A DNA stretch of 64,000 bases from Thiobaca trueperi (GTDB lineage Bacteria; Pseudomonadota; Gammaproteobacteria; Chromatiales; Chromatiaceae): assembly GCF_004342175.1 (NCBI RefSeq), contig NZ_SMAO01000001.1, positions 372,001-436,000 of the forward strand. Reading direction: 5' to 3'. The notes below the pieces were generated by a model, which searched no databases, was not told where the DNA came from, and saw only the letters and a program-made list of their open reading frames with translations. Position 1 is the first letter of the stretch. The number at the start of each line of letters is the position of its first letter. This document shows positions 25,031 through 33,571 of the stretch, in pieces. Made by a program: the position numbers and the translations under genes.

Positions 25031-26677
25031 TCAGGCGTTCTCGTACTGCTTGACCTGCTCCTCGGTCATCTGCTCCGTGCCACCGCCACAAGCCTTGGGG
25101 CCGCCACCGCACGCCTGGGGCGCGGCACCGACCGCGCTGATGACCGCCGGACGCTTGGCCGGAGGCGCCTTTTTCCAGGCGTTGTGATCCGGCTCGACGA
25201 TCTTGGATCTGGACTTGTCGTAGTCGAATTTAATGAGCTTCTTGAACAGCGGACCCCAGTAGTTCTGCTTGCCCAACTGATAGAAGCGACGCTCCATGGC
25301 GCTCTTCAGGAACGCCTTGATACAGCCGATCAGATAACGGCGGCGGAAGGGATCCTTCACCCAGGGATACTGGAAGAACATGCGCCGCATGTAGAAGCGC
25401 CGATAGTTGGCCATGACCCCGTCGAGCAGCTCGGCACGGTCGATCTTGTCGGGCTTCATGATCGGCGAGACGAAGTTGTACTTGGAATAGTCGAAGACCT
25501 CGACCTTGTCGCCCATCTCGGCAAACATGTCGGAGAAGGGCCAGGGGGTGTACATCGACCAGTTGGCCATGTCCGCGCCCCAATCCATGACCATCTGATA
25601 GGTCTCTTCCAGGGTCTCGCGGGTCTCGTTTTCCAGACCGACGATAAACTGCGCCTCGGTGACGATGCCGTTCTTCTGCAAGAGCTGGATGGCACGCTTG
25701 TTCTGCTCGATCGTGGTCTCCTTGACGAAGCGATCCAGATTGAGCTGCGCGGCGGCCTCGGTGCCGAGCGAGATATGCACCAGACCCGCCTTGCGGTAGA
25801 AGGGCAGCAGATCCTCGTCGCGCATGACGTCGGTGACGCGGGTGTTGATGCCCCAGTGGATGCCGAGATCGCGGTCGATCAGTTCCTGACAGAACTCGAC
25901 GAACTTCGCCTTGTTGATCTGCGGCTCTTCGTCGGCGAGGATGAAGAAACCGACGCCGTGAACCTTCACCAGCTCTTCGATCTCATCGACCATGCGCTTG
26001 GGATCGCGCACCCGGTAGTCACGCCAGAACTTCCATTGCGAGCAGAAGCTACAGGTGAAGGGGCAGCCACGCGCCATGTTGGGGGTCGCAACCGGCACGC
26101 CGAGCGGGATGTAGATGTACTTCTTCCACTCCAGGATGCCCCAGTCGGGCCAGATGGAGTCCACATCCTTGATCGAGGGCTCGGCCGGGGTGGCGATGAC
26201 CTGATTGTTGTCGTCCAGATAGGCGATGCCGTTGATTTTCTCGCGCTCGGCCGGCCAGCGGCCCTCGTCGATGGCGCGCACCAGATTCAGAGTGACGGCC
26301 TCGCCCTCGCCGCGCACGATGACATCGATCCAGGGTGCCTCGCCCAGCACCTGCTGGAACATGAAGGTGCCGTGGATGCCGCCGAGCACGGTGATGGCGT
26401 TCGGGTGCTCTTCCCTGGCGATCTGCAACACGCGCTGCGCGGTGTAGATCATCGGTGTCATCGCCGTGGTGGCGATGATATCGGGCTTGGCGTCACGGAT
26501 GGCTGCGCGCAGTTGGTCGTCGTCCAGTTTGTCCACCAGGGCGTCGATGAACTGATAGTCTTGGTAGCCACCCGACTTCAGATAGCCCGCGATATAGGCA
26601 ACCCAGGCCGGCGACCAGTTGCCAGCGATATCGGCGGCGCCGGCGCTATAGTTTGGATGGACAAAAAGGATTCGCAT
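25031..26677 (-). CDS. bchE: Anaerobic Mg-protoporphyrin IX monomethyl ester cyclase
   Basis: It forms the isocyclic ring E of bacteriochlorophyll without oxygen, by a radical-SAM and corrinoid mechanism. The 548-residue protein opens with [20 protein letters not shown], has a B12-binding-type N-terminal domain to about residue 140 and a radical-SAM domain with the cluster motif CPFTCSFC near 205. The C-terminal region is typical, but the last ~30 residues carry two CGGG units ([13 protein letters not shown]), which I do not recall from other BchE proteins. Presence of this gene shows that the organism makes bacteriochlorophyll anaerobically. The radical-SAM C-x3-C-x2-C is intact. Confidence 0.95.
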   Translation of the reverse strand: MRILFVHPNYSAGAADIAGNWSPAWVAYIAGYLKSGGYQDYQFIDALVDKLDDDQLRAAIRDAKPDIIATTAMTPMIYTAQRVLQIAREEHPNAITVLGGIHGTFMFQQVLGEAPWIDVIVRGEGEAVTLNLVRAIDEGRWPAEREKINGIAYLDDNNQVIATPAEPSIKDVDSIWPDWGILEWKKYIYIPLGVPVATPNMARGCPFTCSFCSQWKFWRDYRVRDPKRMVDEIEELVKVHGVGFFILADEEPQINKAKFVEFCQELIDRDLGIHWGINTRVTDVMRDEDLLPFYRKAGLVHISLGTEAAAQLNLDRFVKETTIEQNKRAIQLLQKNGIVTEAQFIVGLENETRETLEETYQMVMDWGADMANWSMYTPWPFSDMFAEMGDKVEVFDYSKYNFVSPIMKPDKIDRAELLDGVMANYRRFYMRRMFFQYPWVKDPFRRRYLIGCIKAFLKSAMERRFYQLGKQNYWGPLFKKLIKFDYDKSRSKIVEPDHNAWKKAPPAKRPAVISAVGAAPQACGGGPKACGGGTEQMTEEQVKQYENA

Positions 26678-27061
26678 TCGTCAGCTCCGGGTTTTCGACA
26701 AGGATCAGTCATCAGCCAGAGATGACTTTACACCGATGGCAACAGAGAGGCCACAGGCGGAGCGGGCCGCATCAGGCAGGCCAACCCTGGGTTCTTGTCT
26801 TGAATAGGGATGTGTGTCTTGATCGACCGATGCGCTTGAAGCGGTTGCGCGCCCGTATTGCGGTTAACCGGCAGAGTCACAGGGATGACCCCGACCCGCC
26901 AGCCAAAGTCAAACAGCGTGACAGCCAGGATCCGGTCAGCGTCTTGCTGATCGCGCGTGCGACGGGGCGCCGCCCGCTGCCGCAACAGTTCGCCTGAGTT
27001 GAGCCCGTAGTCAATCACGGGCGCGATGATAGACGATAGCCAGCGCTTCGCGCTAGTACAG
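26678..27061. other. Intergenic stretch between bchE and metA
   Basis: No convincing gene is seen in these ~384 bases. A minus-strand frame across 26728-27050 (containing VTLFDFGWRVGVIPVTLPVN) is open but has no good start and no recognised family; it may be decayed. The region next to 26678 should hold the bchE promoter, but no clear elements stand out. Confidence 0.5.
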
Positions 27062-27082
27062 TGGCGCAGGGTGCCTGCGCCA
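27062..27082 (-). terminator. Stem-loop just after metA
   Basis: A perfect 9-base stem (TGGCGCAGG with CCTGCGCCA) and a 3-base loop directly follow the metA stop codon. There is no T run, so it may slow or protect the transcript end more than terminate it. Confidence 0.5.
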
Positions 27083-28180
27083 TCACTCAACCTCTGCGGA
27101 CGAAGCAGGTCTCCAGCCGAGTGCAAGCGGGTCGTCCGGGTCGATGTGCGACATGAAGGTCTGTCTGCGATCCTGATTGGTGACCTGATAGATGAGCCCC
27201 ATCCAGTTGCCGACCACACCTTCGGCGGTGTCGTGCCAGGTATTGTGGAGCCGGGGGATGAGATGGTCTTCCGGAAAGGCCGGGGGTTCGCGCCCCTGCT
27301 CCAGCGCGTCCAGCGTCTGGTCGCGATGCTCGTCCAGAATGGCGCGCGATTGCAGGCCGAAATAGTTGCCCGGAAAGGGTGGATAGTCCGCCCGTGCGCC
27401 GCTGACGAAGCCTTTGACCTCGCGCTTGTACTCTTTCAGCAGGGAAATGATGTCGTACTCGGGATGCCCCTGGAAAAACACCTGCCTGAATCCATCCGGG
27501 CTGACCGCCAGATGCACCCCGGCGTCTTCGCTCTCGGCCAGCACATGCAGACCGGCGGACTCGAACTGCGCGCGGCCGATGTCGTTGAAGCGTGAGTGAG
27601 GCACATCGAAGCGGGTGTTGACATCGCTGACCAGCGGATGCGAACGCACCAGCACCCGATGCGGATAGACGCCCCAGCATTTGGCCGGCAAAGGCTGGCG
27701 TCGCTGACCATACCGAAACTGCATCACGGCATGGGTGGCGAGACAGGAACAGAGCGTCGAACAGACATTGTCATAGGCCCAATCGACGACCTCGATCAGC
27801 GGCTGCCAGAACGGTTCATGGGAGAGATCGGGACCGGTGACATTGGCGCCGGTGATAATGAGCGCATCCAGCCCTTCCGCCCGAATCTGCTCGAAGGACT
27901 CGTAATAGCGATCGATATAGGCCCGACGTTCGGGGCCGCGCTCCAGACCATCGAGCGTGAAGGGATGGACATAGAACTGGGCGATCTGATTGCTCTGTCC
28001 GATCAGCCGGAAGAACTGACGCTCGGTGGCCGCCAGCGCCGCATCCGGCATCATGTTGAGCAGACCGATATGCAGCTCGCGGATGTCCTGCTGCAAGGCG
28101 CGGTCGGGATCGAGGATCTGCTGACCCTCCGCGCGCAGACGGGCGAAGGTCGGGAGGTCGTTATGGGCGACGATCGGCAT
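27083..28180 (-). CDS. metA: Homoserine O-succinyltransferase-type enzyme
   Basis: It activates homoserine by acylation, the first dedicated step to methionine. The 365-residue protein has the MetA family blocks RELHIGLLNMMPDAALAATE at about residue 33, DALIITGANV near 104 and the catalytic QGHPEYD with His and Glu near 248. The nucleophile region reads STLCSCLATHAVMQF, where typical enzymes have CWGAQA, so the surrounding residues are changed while a Cys is kept. Whether it uses succinyl- or acetyl-CoA cannot be told. It is followed by a stem-loop and preceded, 18 bases upstream, by a small ATPase gene. Confidence 0.88.
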   Translation of the reverse strand: MPIVAHNDLPTFARLRAEGQQILDPDRALQQDIRELHIGLLNMMPDAALAATERQFFRLIGQSNQIAQFYVHPFTLDGLERGPERRAYIDRYYESFEQIRAEGLDALIITGANVTGPDLSHEPFWQPLIEVVDWAYDNVCSTLCSCLATHAVMQFRYGQRRQPLPAKCWGVYPHRVLVRSHPLVSDVNTRFDVPHSRFNDIGRAQFESAGLHVLAESEDAGVHLAVSPDGFRQVFFQGHPEYDIISLLKEYKREVKGFVSGARADYPPFPGNYFGLQSRAILDEHRDQTLDALEQGREPPAFPEDHLIPRLHNTWHDTAEGVVGNWMGLIYQVTNQDRRQTFMSHIDPDDPLALGWRPASSAEVE

Positions 28181-28198
28181 GGTTGAGAGTCCTGGCGC

Positions 28199-29050
28199 TC
28201 AGGCGGCCGCGTCGCGTGCGATCGCCGATTCGATCAATGACAGAAAATCCCGCTCGTCGCGCACCTGCGCGACATCCTCCGACGAGACCGTATAGCCATG
28301 CGGCCGCGCAATCGCCTCGTAACGCGGCACCCGCGAATGGAAGAGACGCGGAAAGACCCAGCGGGTGAAATCGTCCGGTTCGATCTCGGCGACATAGCTC
28401 AGACGGCGCTCGGCCAGATAGTCCGCAATCGCCGCCTTCAGGAATTCCGCACGGTAATAGAGCGGCTTGGGATCGGCCTGAGCGCGCTGGATCAGCTTGA
28501 TCTCGTCCGCCTCCGGCACCCGGATATAGAGGATCAGACTGTGGCGGGCGAGCAGATCGATGACGCGCGGCTCATCGAGTTCGCACAGACTGCCGCCGAC
28601 ATCATTGACCAGATGCGGATAGCTGTAGATCTCCTGCGCCTTGCGCACGAATTCCGGCACATCGAGCATGGCGGCGATCTCGGCCTCGCGATAGAGCGCC
28701 TGACGGCGGCTGAATTCATCCAGCGGCAGGCCGCCCAGTTCGGGGTTGCCGAGCTTGCCGATGAAACTCAGCACCGGTCCCAGATCATGCACCTTGATGA
28801 TGTTGCGGATGGTGATCCAGTCGCGCCGCAGGAGGTCGCGCAGAAAGGGATCGCGCATCGCCCGCGCCTTGATGAGATCCAGGATCGGCTCATCCAGATA
28901 ACGGGTGCCGATACGGTAGTCGCCCGAGTAATGGAACCAGTCGCTGCGGCGCAGCATGGCCGAGAGATAGGTCTTGCCGACCCCGGACATGCCGAGCAGG
29001 GTCACGCATTTGTGCTTCCAGGCACGGAATTCATCGACGGTGAACTTCAA
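28199..29050 (-). CDS. P-loop ATPase/kinase-like protein, function unknown
   Basis: This 283-residue protein has a clear Walker A, GMSGVGKTYLSA, at about residues 20-31, and an ordinary soluble composition. No full ABC or AAA signature follows; the size and N-terminal P-loop could suit a small-molecule kinase. It begins with TTG, chosen because a GGAG lies well placed upstream and the P-loop is near the N terminus. It lies 18 bases upstream of metA on the same strand, so the two are probably co-transcribed; a link to methionine is only inferred from that. Confidence 0.75.
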   Translation of the reverse strand: MKFTVDEFRAWKHKCVTLLGMSGVGKTYLSAMLRRSDWFHYSGDYRIGTRYLDEPILDLIKARAMRDPFLRDLLRRDWITIRNIIKVHDLGPVLSFIGKLGNPELGGLPLDEFSRRQALYREAEIAAMLDVPEFVRKAQEIYSYPHLVNDVGGSLCELDEPRVIDLLARHSLILYIRVPEADEIKLIQRAQADPKPLYYRAEFLKAAIADYLAERRLSYVAEIEPDDFTRWVFPRLFHSRVPRYEAIARPHGYTVSSEDVAQVRDERDFLSLIESAIARDAAA

Positions 29051-29127
29051 GGGTGAAACTCCTGCAAAGGGAGACGCCGGTCGTCAGGGGGCTGGATGGT
29101 AATGCAGCACGCGCATGGCTGACCAGA

Positions 29128-31152
29128 TCATTCCTGGTTCGCGCGCAGACAATGCACCACCCGCGCATCGTTCAATCGCGTCTCGCCGGGATAGCTGCGT
29201 GCGCAGGCGTCAATGGCAACCGGACAGCGGGGGTGGAAGTGGCAGCCCGGCGGCGGATGACTCGGTGAGGGCATGTCTCCCTCCAGCCGGATGATCTCGC
29301 GACGCCGATCCGCGTCGATCACCGGCACCGCCGACAGCAGCGCGCGGGTGTAGGGATGACGCGGATCGTCCAGCACCACGTCCACCGGCCCCTGCTCCAC
29401 CACGCGCCCCAGATACATGACCGCCACCTCATGGGCCAGATAGGCGACCACTGAAATGTTATGGCTGATGAAGAGATAGGCCAGCCCGAGACGCTCCTGC
29501 AAATCTTTGAGCAAATTGAGAATCTGCGCCTGGACCGAGACATCCAGCGCGCTGGTCGGCTCGTCGCAGATGATGATTCTGGGTTCCACCGCCAGCGCGC
29601 GGGCGATACAGATGCGCTGTCGCTGACCGCCGGAGAACTCATGCGGATAGCGGTTTGCCGACGCGGGATCCAGACCGACCAGTTCCAGCAGTTCGGCCAC
29701 CCGACGCATCCGTCCGGCACGGCGCGGCTCGATACCGAGCGCCTGCAAGCCCTCGCCGACGATGTCCCCGACCAGCATGCGCGGGTTCATGGCGGCATAG
29801 GGATCCTGGAAGATGATCTGCAAGTCCTTGCGGATGGTGCGCATCCGGCGATGCCCTAGGCCGATGAGTTCGCGGTCGCGATAGCGGATCGATCCACCCG
29901 TGGGCTGGACCAGTTGCAGGATGCCTTTGCCTGCCGTGGTCTTGCCGCAACCGGACTCGCCCACCAGCGCCAGGGTGCGACCGGCCCGCAAGTCGAGCGA
30001 GACCCCATCGACCGCCCGCACCTGCCCGACCACACGCCGCAGAATGCCGCGATGAATCGGGAAATGGACCTTCAGATCCGTGGCGCGCAAGAGGATGCCA
30101 TTCCCCGCAGCAGGATGCCGGTCCGATTCACCCTCACTGGCTCCGGACGCTGCCGACTGCCAACTGCCAACTACCGACTGAAGACTGTCCGCCCAGAGAT
30201 GACAGCGCACCCCCTGCCCTGCCCCGATCTCAAACCAGCCCGGCGTCTCCTCGCGACAGACCGGCATCACCGACTGACAGCGATCCGCGAAACGGCAGCC
30301 CTGGAAGACGCGATCCAGCGGCGGCACCCGCCCCGGAATCACCGCCAGCCGACCGCTGCGCCTGTCCGCGCTCGGCAGGCTCTCCATCAGCCTGCGGCTG
30401 TAAGGATGCGCGGGTCTGGCGAAGAATCCGGCCACGGTCGCAGTCTCGACGATCTGACCGGCATACATGACCGCCAGCCGGTCGGCGGTCTCGGCGACCA
30501 CGCCCAGATCGTGCGTGATGAGCAGCACCGCCAGACCGGTGTCGCGCTGGAGATCCTTGAGCAGACGCAGCACCTGAGCCTGGATGGTGACATCCAGCGC
30601 CGTGGTCGGCTCGTCGGCAATCAGGATCTGCGGATCGCCGGCCAGCGCCATGGCGATCATGACACGCTGCTTCATGCCGCCGGAAAGCTGATGCGGATAC
30701 TCGCCCGCCCGCTGCGCCGGATCCGGAATGCCGACCGCACGCAGCAGCTCAACCACCCGTTCCGGCACCTGCGCACGCGAGCAACCCGCATGAACCCGTA
30801 CCGCCTCGGCGATCTGCGCCCCGACCGTCAGTACCGGATTGAGCGAGGTCTGGGGTTCCTGGAAGATCATGGCGAGCCGCCCGCCGCGCACCGCGCGCAT
30901 CTCGGTTTCGGTCAGACGCAGCAGATCGGTGCCGCCGAGCCGGACCGACCCGGCGAGGATGCGCCCGGACGGTGGCAGGAGACGCATCAGGGACAGCGCG
31001 GTCATGGATTTGCCGCAGCCCGACTCGCCGAGCAGCGCAAGGGTTTCGCCGGCCTGGAGGTGCAGATCCAGACCATCGACCACACGCAGCGGCTGCGCGG
31101 CTGCGCCGAGTTCGGTCGTCAATCCTTCAACTTGAAGCAGGGTGTCGGTCAT
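29128..31152 (-). CDS. Fused two-domain ATPase of a peptide-type ABC importer
   Basis: This 674-residue protein joins two Opp/Dpp-type ATPase domains. Domain 1 has Walker [11 protein letters not shown] near residue 42 and signature [12 protein letters not shown]; domain 2 has [12 protein letters not shown] near 400 and [12 protein letters not shown]. Each ends with the Cys-rich oligopeptide-transporter tail ([14 protein letters not shown], and [14 protein letters not shown]). It is equivalent to DppD plus DppF, or YejF. The linker near residue 325 contains [15 protein letters not shown], which matches a short intergenic repeat and seems to be an insertion. The importer operon is SBP, two permeases, then this gene. 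Confidence 0.93.
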   Translation of the reverse strand: MTDTLLQVEGLTTELGAAAQPLRVVDGLDLHLQAGETLALLGESGCGKSMTALSLMRLLPPSGRILAGSVRLGGTDLLRLTETEMRAVRGGRLAMIFQEPQTSLNPVLTVGAQIAEAVRVHAGCSRAQVPERVVELLRAVGIPDPAQRAGEYPHQLSGGMKQRVMIAMALAGDPQILIADEPTTALDVTIQAQVLRLLKDLQRDTGLAVLLITHDLGVVAETADRLAVMYAGQIVETATVAGFFARPAHPYSRRLMESLPSADRRSGRLAVIPGRVPPLDRVFQGCRFADRCQSVMPVCREETPGWFEIGAGQGVRCHLWADSLQSVVGSWQSAASGASEGESDRHPAAGNGILLRATDLKVHFPIHRGILRRVVGQVRAVDGVSLDLRAGRTLALVGESGCGKTTAGKGILQLVQPTGGSIRYRDRELIGLGHRRMRTIRKDLQIIFQDPYAAMNPRMLVGDIVGEGLQALGIEPRRAGRMRRVAELLELVGLDPASANRYPHEFSGGQRQRICIARALAVEPRIIICDEPTSALDVSVQAQILNLLKDLQERLGLAYLFISHNISVVAYLAHEVAVMYLGRVVEQGPVDVVLDDPRHPYTRALLSAVPVIDADRRREIIRLEGDMPSPSHPPPGCHFHPRCPVAIDACARSYPGETRLNDARVVHCLRANQE

Positions 31153-31167
31153 ATCTGTCGCCAGTCA

Positions 31168-32583
31168 TCAAATCCCGCGCAAACGCGGATCGAAGGCATC
31201 CCGCACCACGTCGGCGAAGAGATTGGCCGCCAGCACCAGGGTGAACATGAACACAAAGGCGGCAGTCAGGGACCACCAGACCACTGGGTCGCGCGCCAGT
31301 TCGAGCCGGGCGCTGTTGATCATGTTGCCCCAGGAATTCATGGTCGGATCGACGCCGATGTTGACATAGGACAGAACGGCCTCGGCCAGTACCAGTCCGC
31401 TGAAATCCAATACCAGTGTGATGAGTACGATGTGCATCACGTTCGGCAGGATATGCCGGCCAATGATGGTGGCGTGACCGACGCCCAGCGCCGATGCGGC
31501 CTGGACATAATCGACTTCGCGCAGTTTCAGCGCCTCGCCGCGCAGCAGCCGGCACAGCCCGGTCCAACTGGTGACACCCAAGATCAGACAGAGAAAGAGC
31601 AGCCGCAGATCGGCGCGCTCGACCAGACTGGTGAAGTCCTCGGCATGATTGCTCATGTAGACCTGGAGCATGAGGATGGCGGCGGCGATCAGCAGCACGC
31701 CCGGAATCGCATTCAGTGTGGTGTAGAGATACTGGATGACATCGTCCACCCAGCCCCGGAAATAGCCGGCGGCGATGCCGAGCAGGATGGCGGCGGGCAG
31801 CATCACCAGGGTGGTGAGTGTGCCGATCAGCAGCCCGGTGCGGATGCTCTTGAGGGTCTGGAAGAAGACATCCTCACCGACCTTGTCGGTGCCCAGGATG
31901 TGGTATCTGGCGGCCAGCTCCCCGGCAACAAAACCAAGGATCAGCAGCAGACCGAGCATCGACAGCGCGGTGAGCCAGGGGATCGGGGTGCGTCCGGCGC
32001 GGATCGCGGTCCAGGTCTGCTCCATGAGCTCCCCGCGCCGACGGGCGATCAGCCACAGGATGGCGAACGCCGTCAGCACCCAGAAGACCAGCCCTTTCAA
32101 CATACCGAGCATGGCGGTGAAAAGGATGTCGGCCCCGCGCTGGGTGGCCGGGTCGGCCAGATGGCTCCCGCCGTGCTCCAGTCGCGGGAAATCGCGGATC
32201 ACACTGCCGTCGGGCTGTTCGATAGCCTCCTTGACAAAGAGATGGGTGGCGAAGGGCGCCGAATAGGTCTTTTCCTGACGCTCGCGCAGTCCGCTCAGGG
32301 CCAGATCAAGCAGGCTCAGGATCTCGGGGGCGTACTGGGGTGCGGCGCTTGAATCAGCGGGCGTGTCGAGCTTGAGCCGGACATGCACCGTATCCAGCAG
32401 ACCCACCATTCCGTAGGCGGACAGCACGACCAGCATCGCCACCCCGACCCGGGATTGCACCACCCGTCGCCAGGGCGCGCGCAGATGCTCATGACGCGCG
32501 GCATAGAGACCGAACAGCAGTCCCAGCGCAATCAGCAGGAAGACCAGCGCATCGGTCCAGAGGACGACCGGCATCAGCGGCAT
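31168..32583 (-). CDS. Peptide-type ABC importer permease, DppC/YejE-like with long N-terminal part
   Basis: This 471-residue inner-membrane protein is longer than the ~300 residues usual for OppC/DppC. It has two N-terminal helices (TDALVFLLIALGLLFGLYAA, and a second near 45), a long periplasmic loop of about 100 residues, then a further helix and the BPD_transp_1 core in the C-terminal half, with the EAL-type loop RGEALKLREVDYVQAASALG. YejE-type permeases also carry large N-terminal parts. It pairs with the next permease and the fused ATPase, 15 bases downstream. Confidence 0.88.
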   Translation of the reverse strand: MPLMPVVLWTDALVFLLIALGLLFGLYAARHEHLRAPWRRVVQSRVGVAMLVVLSAYGMVGLLDTVHVRLKLDTPADSSAAPQYAPEILSLLDLALSGLRERQEKTYSAPFATHLFVKEAIEQPDGSVIRDFPRLEHGGSHLADPATQRGADILFTAMLGMLKGLVFWVLTAFAILWLIARRRGELMEQTWTAIRAGRTPIPWLTALSMLGLLLILGFVAGELAARYHILGTDKVGEDVFFQTLKSIRTGLLIGTLTTLVMLPAAILLGIAAGYFRGWVDDVIQYLYTTLNAIPGVLLIAAAILMLQVYMSNHAEDFTSLVERADLRLLFLCLILGVTSWTGLCRLLRGEALKLREVDYVQAASALGVGHATIIGRHILPNVMHIVLITLVLDFSGLVLAEAVLSYVNIGVDPTMNSWGNMINSARLELARDPVVWWSLTAAFVFMFTLVLAANLFADVVRDAFDPRLRGI

Positions 32584-32593
32584 GACGGCACCC

Positions 32594-33571
32594 TCATTGC
32601 AATCTTACCCGTGGATCCACGAGGGTATAGGAGATGTCGGTCAGGATCAGGCCCAGGATATAGAGCACGGCCCCCAGGAACACCATGGCGCGCACGATGG
32701 CGAAGTCCTGATTGCTGATGGCGTCGATGGTGTAGCTGCCGAGTCCGGGGATGCCGAAAAAGGACTCGGTAATCAAACTGCCCATGAACAGCAGCGGCAG
32801 CACCACGACCACGCCGGTGAGAATAGGGATGAGCGCATTGCCCAGCACATGCCGGAAGAGCACCAGCCGCTCGCTCAGACCCTTGGCGCGTGCGGTGCGT
32901 ACATAGTCCTTGCCGACCTCTTCCAGAAAGAGCGTGCGATACCAGCGGGTGCCCGCGCCGATGCCGCCGATGACCCCGACGATGACCGGGAGGATCAGGA
33001 ATTTCCAGGCATGCAGACCCGTGTCATAGCCCGAGATGGGCGCCAGATGGAAGACCTTGCTCAGCAGAAACTGACCGCCGATGATGTAAAACAGACTGGA
33101 GATGGACAGCATGGCGACCAGCAGCACCACACTGCCGATATCGACATAGGTCGCGCGGAAAAAGACGATGAAGAGCGCATAGCTGATATTGAAGGCCAGA
33201 CCGACCAGCAGCACCGGCACCGCGATGGCGAGGCTCGGCCACATGCGCTGTGAGATGTCGTAACCGATGTCGCGCCCGTCGTCGGACGAACCGAACTGGA
33301 AGGCGAAGAGGCGCGCCGATTTCTCGAAGAAAATGGTCTCGGTCAGACGTGCCATACCGCTGGCCTCGGCGTTGTAGAGCAGCGGCCTGTCATAGCCATG
33401 CGCTGCCTTCCAGCCCTGGACGGCCTCCTCGGTCACGCGCTTTTCGCCCAAGTGCATCCGCGCCATGTCGTCCGGCGAATTGACCACGAAAAACAGCACA
33501 AAGGTGAGCAGGTTGACGCCGATCAGAATCGGCACGGCATAGAGCAGTCGGCGCAGGATATAGGCGGTCAC
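32594..33571 (-). CDS. Peptide-type ABC importer permease, DppB/YejB-like
   Basis: This 325-residue permease has the classic opening MTAYILRRLLYAVPILIGVN, six helices and the coupling loop DYVRTARAKGLSERLVLFRH near residue 225. Its GTG start overlaps the stop of the binding-protein gene (GTGA). It forms the membrane channel together with the other permease. Peptides or similar compounds are the usual cargo; the sequence does not give the substrate. Confidence 0.92.
   Translation of the reverse strand: MTAYILRRLLYAVPILIGVNLLTFVLFFVVNSPDDMARMHLGEKRVTEEAVQGWKAAHGYDRPLLYNAEASGMARLTETIFFEKSARLFAFQFGSSDDGRDIGYDISQRMWPSLAIAVPVLLVGLAFNISYALFIVFFRATYVDIGSVVLLVAMLSISSLFYIIGGQFLLSKVFHLAPISGYDTGLHAWKFLILPVIVGVIGGIGAGTRWYRTLFLEEVGKDYVRTARAKGLSERLVLFRHVLGNALIPILTGVVVVLPLLFMGSLITESFFGIPGLGSYTIDAISNQDFAIVRAMVFLGAVLYILGLILTDISYTLVDPRVRLQ

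Noticed and set aside
26728-27219. A minus-strand frame reaching into metA
   Set aside because: No start or ribosome site near the plausible part, no recognised family, and overlap with the metA end in another frame.
29914-32352. An 812-codon plus-strand open frame over the ABC importer genes
   Set aside because: It is the antisense of clear ABC ATPase and permease genes; its translation is low-complexity and shows no family. Long antisense frames are expected at this GC content.
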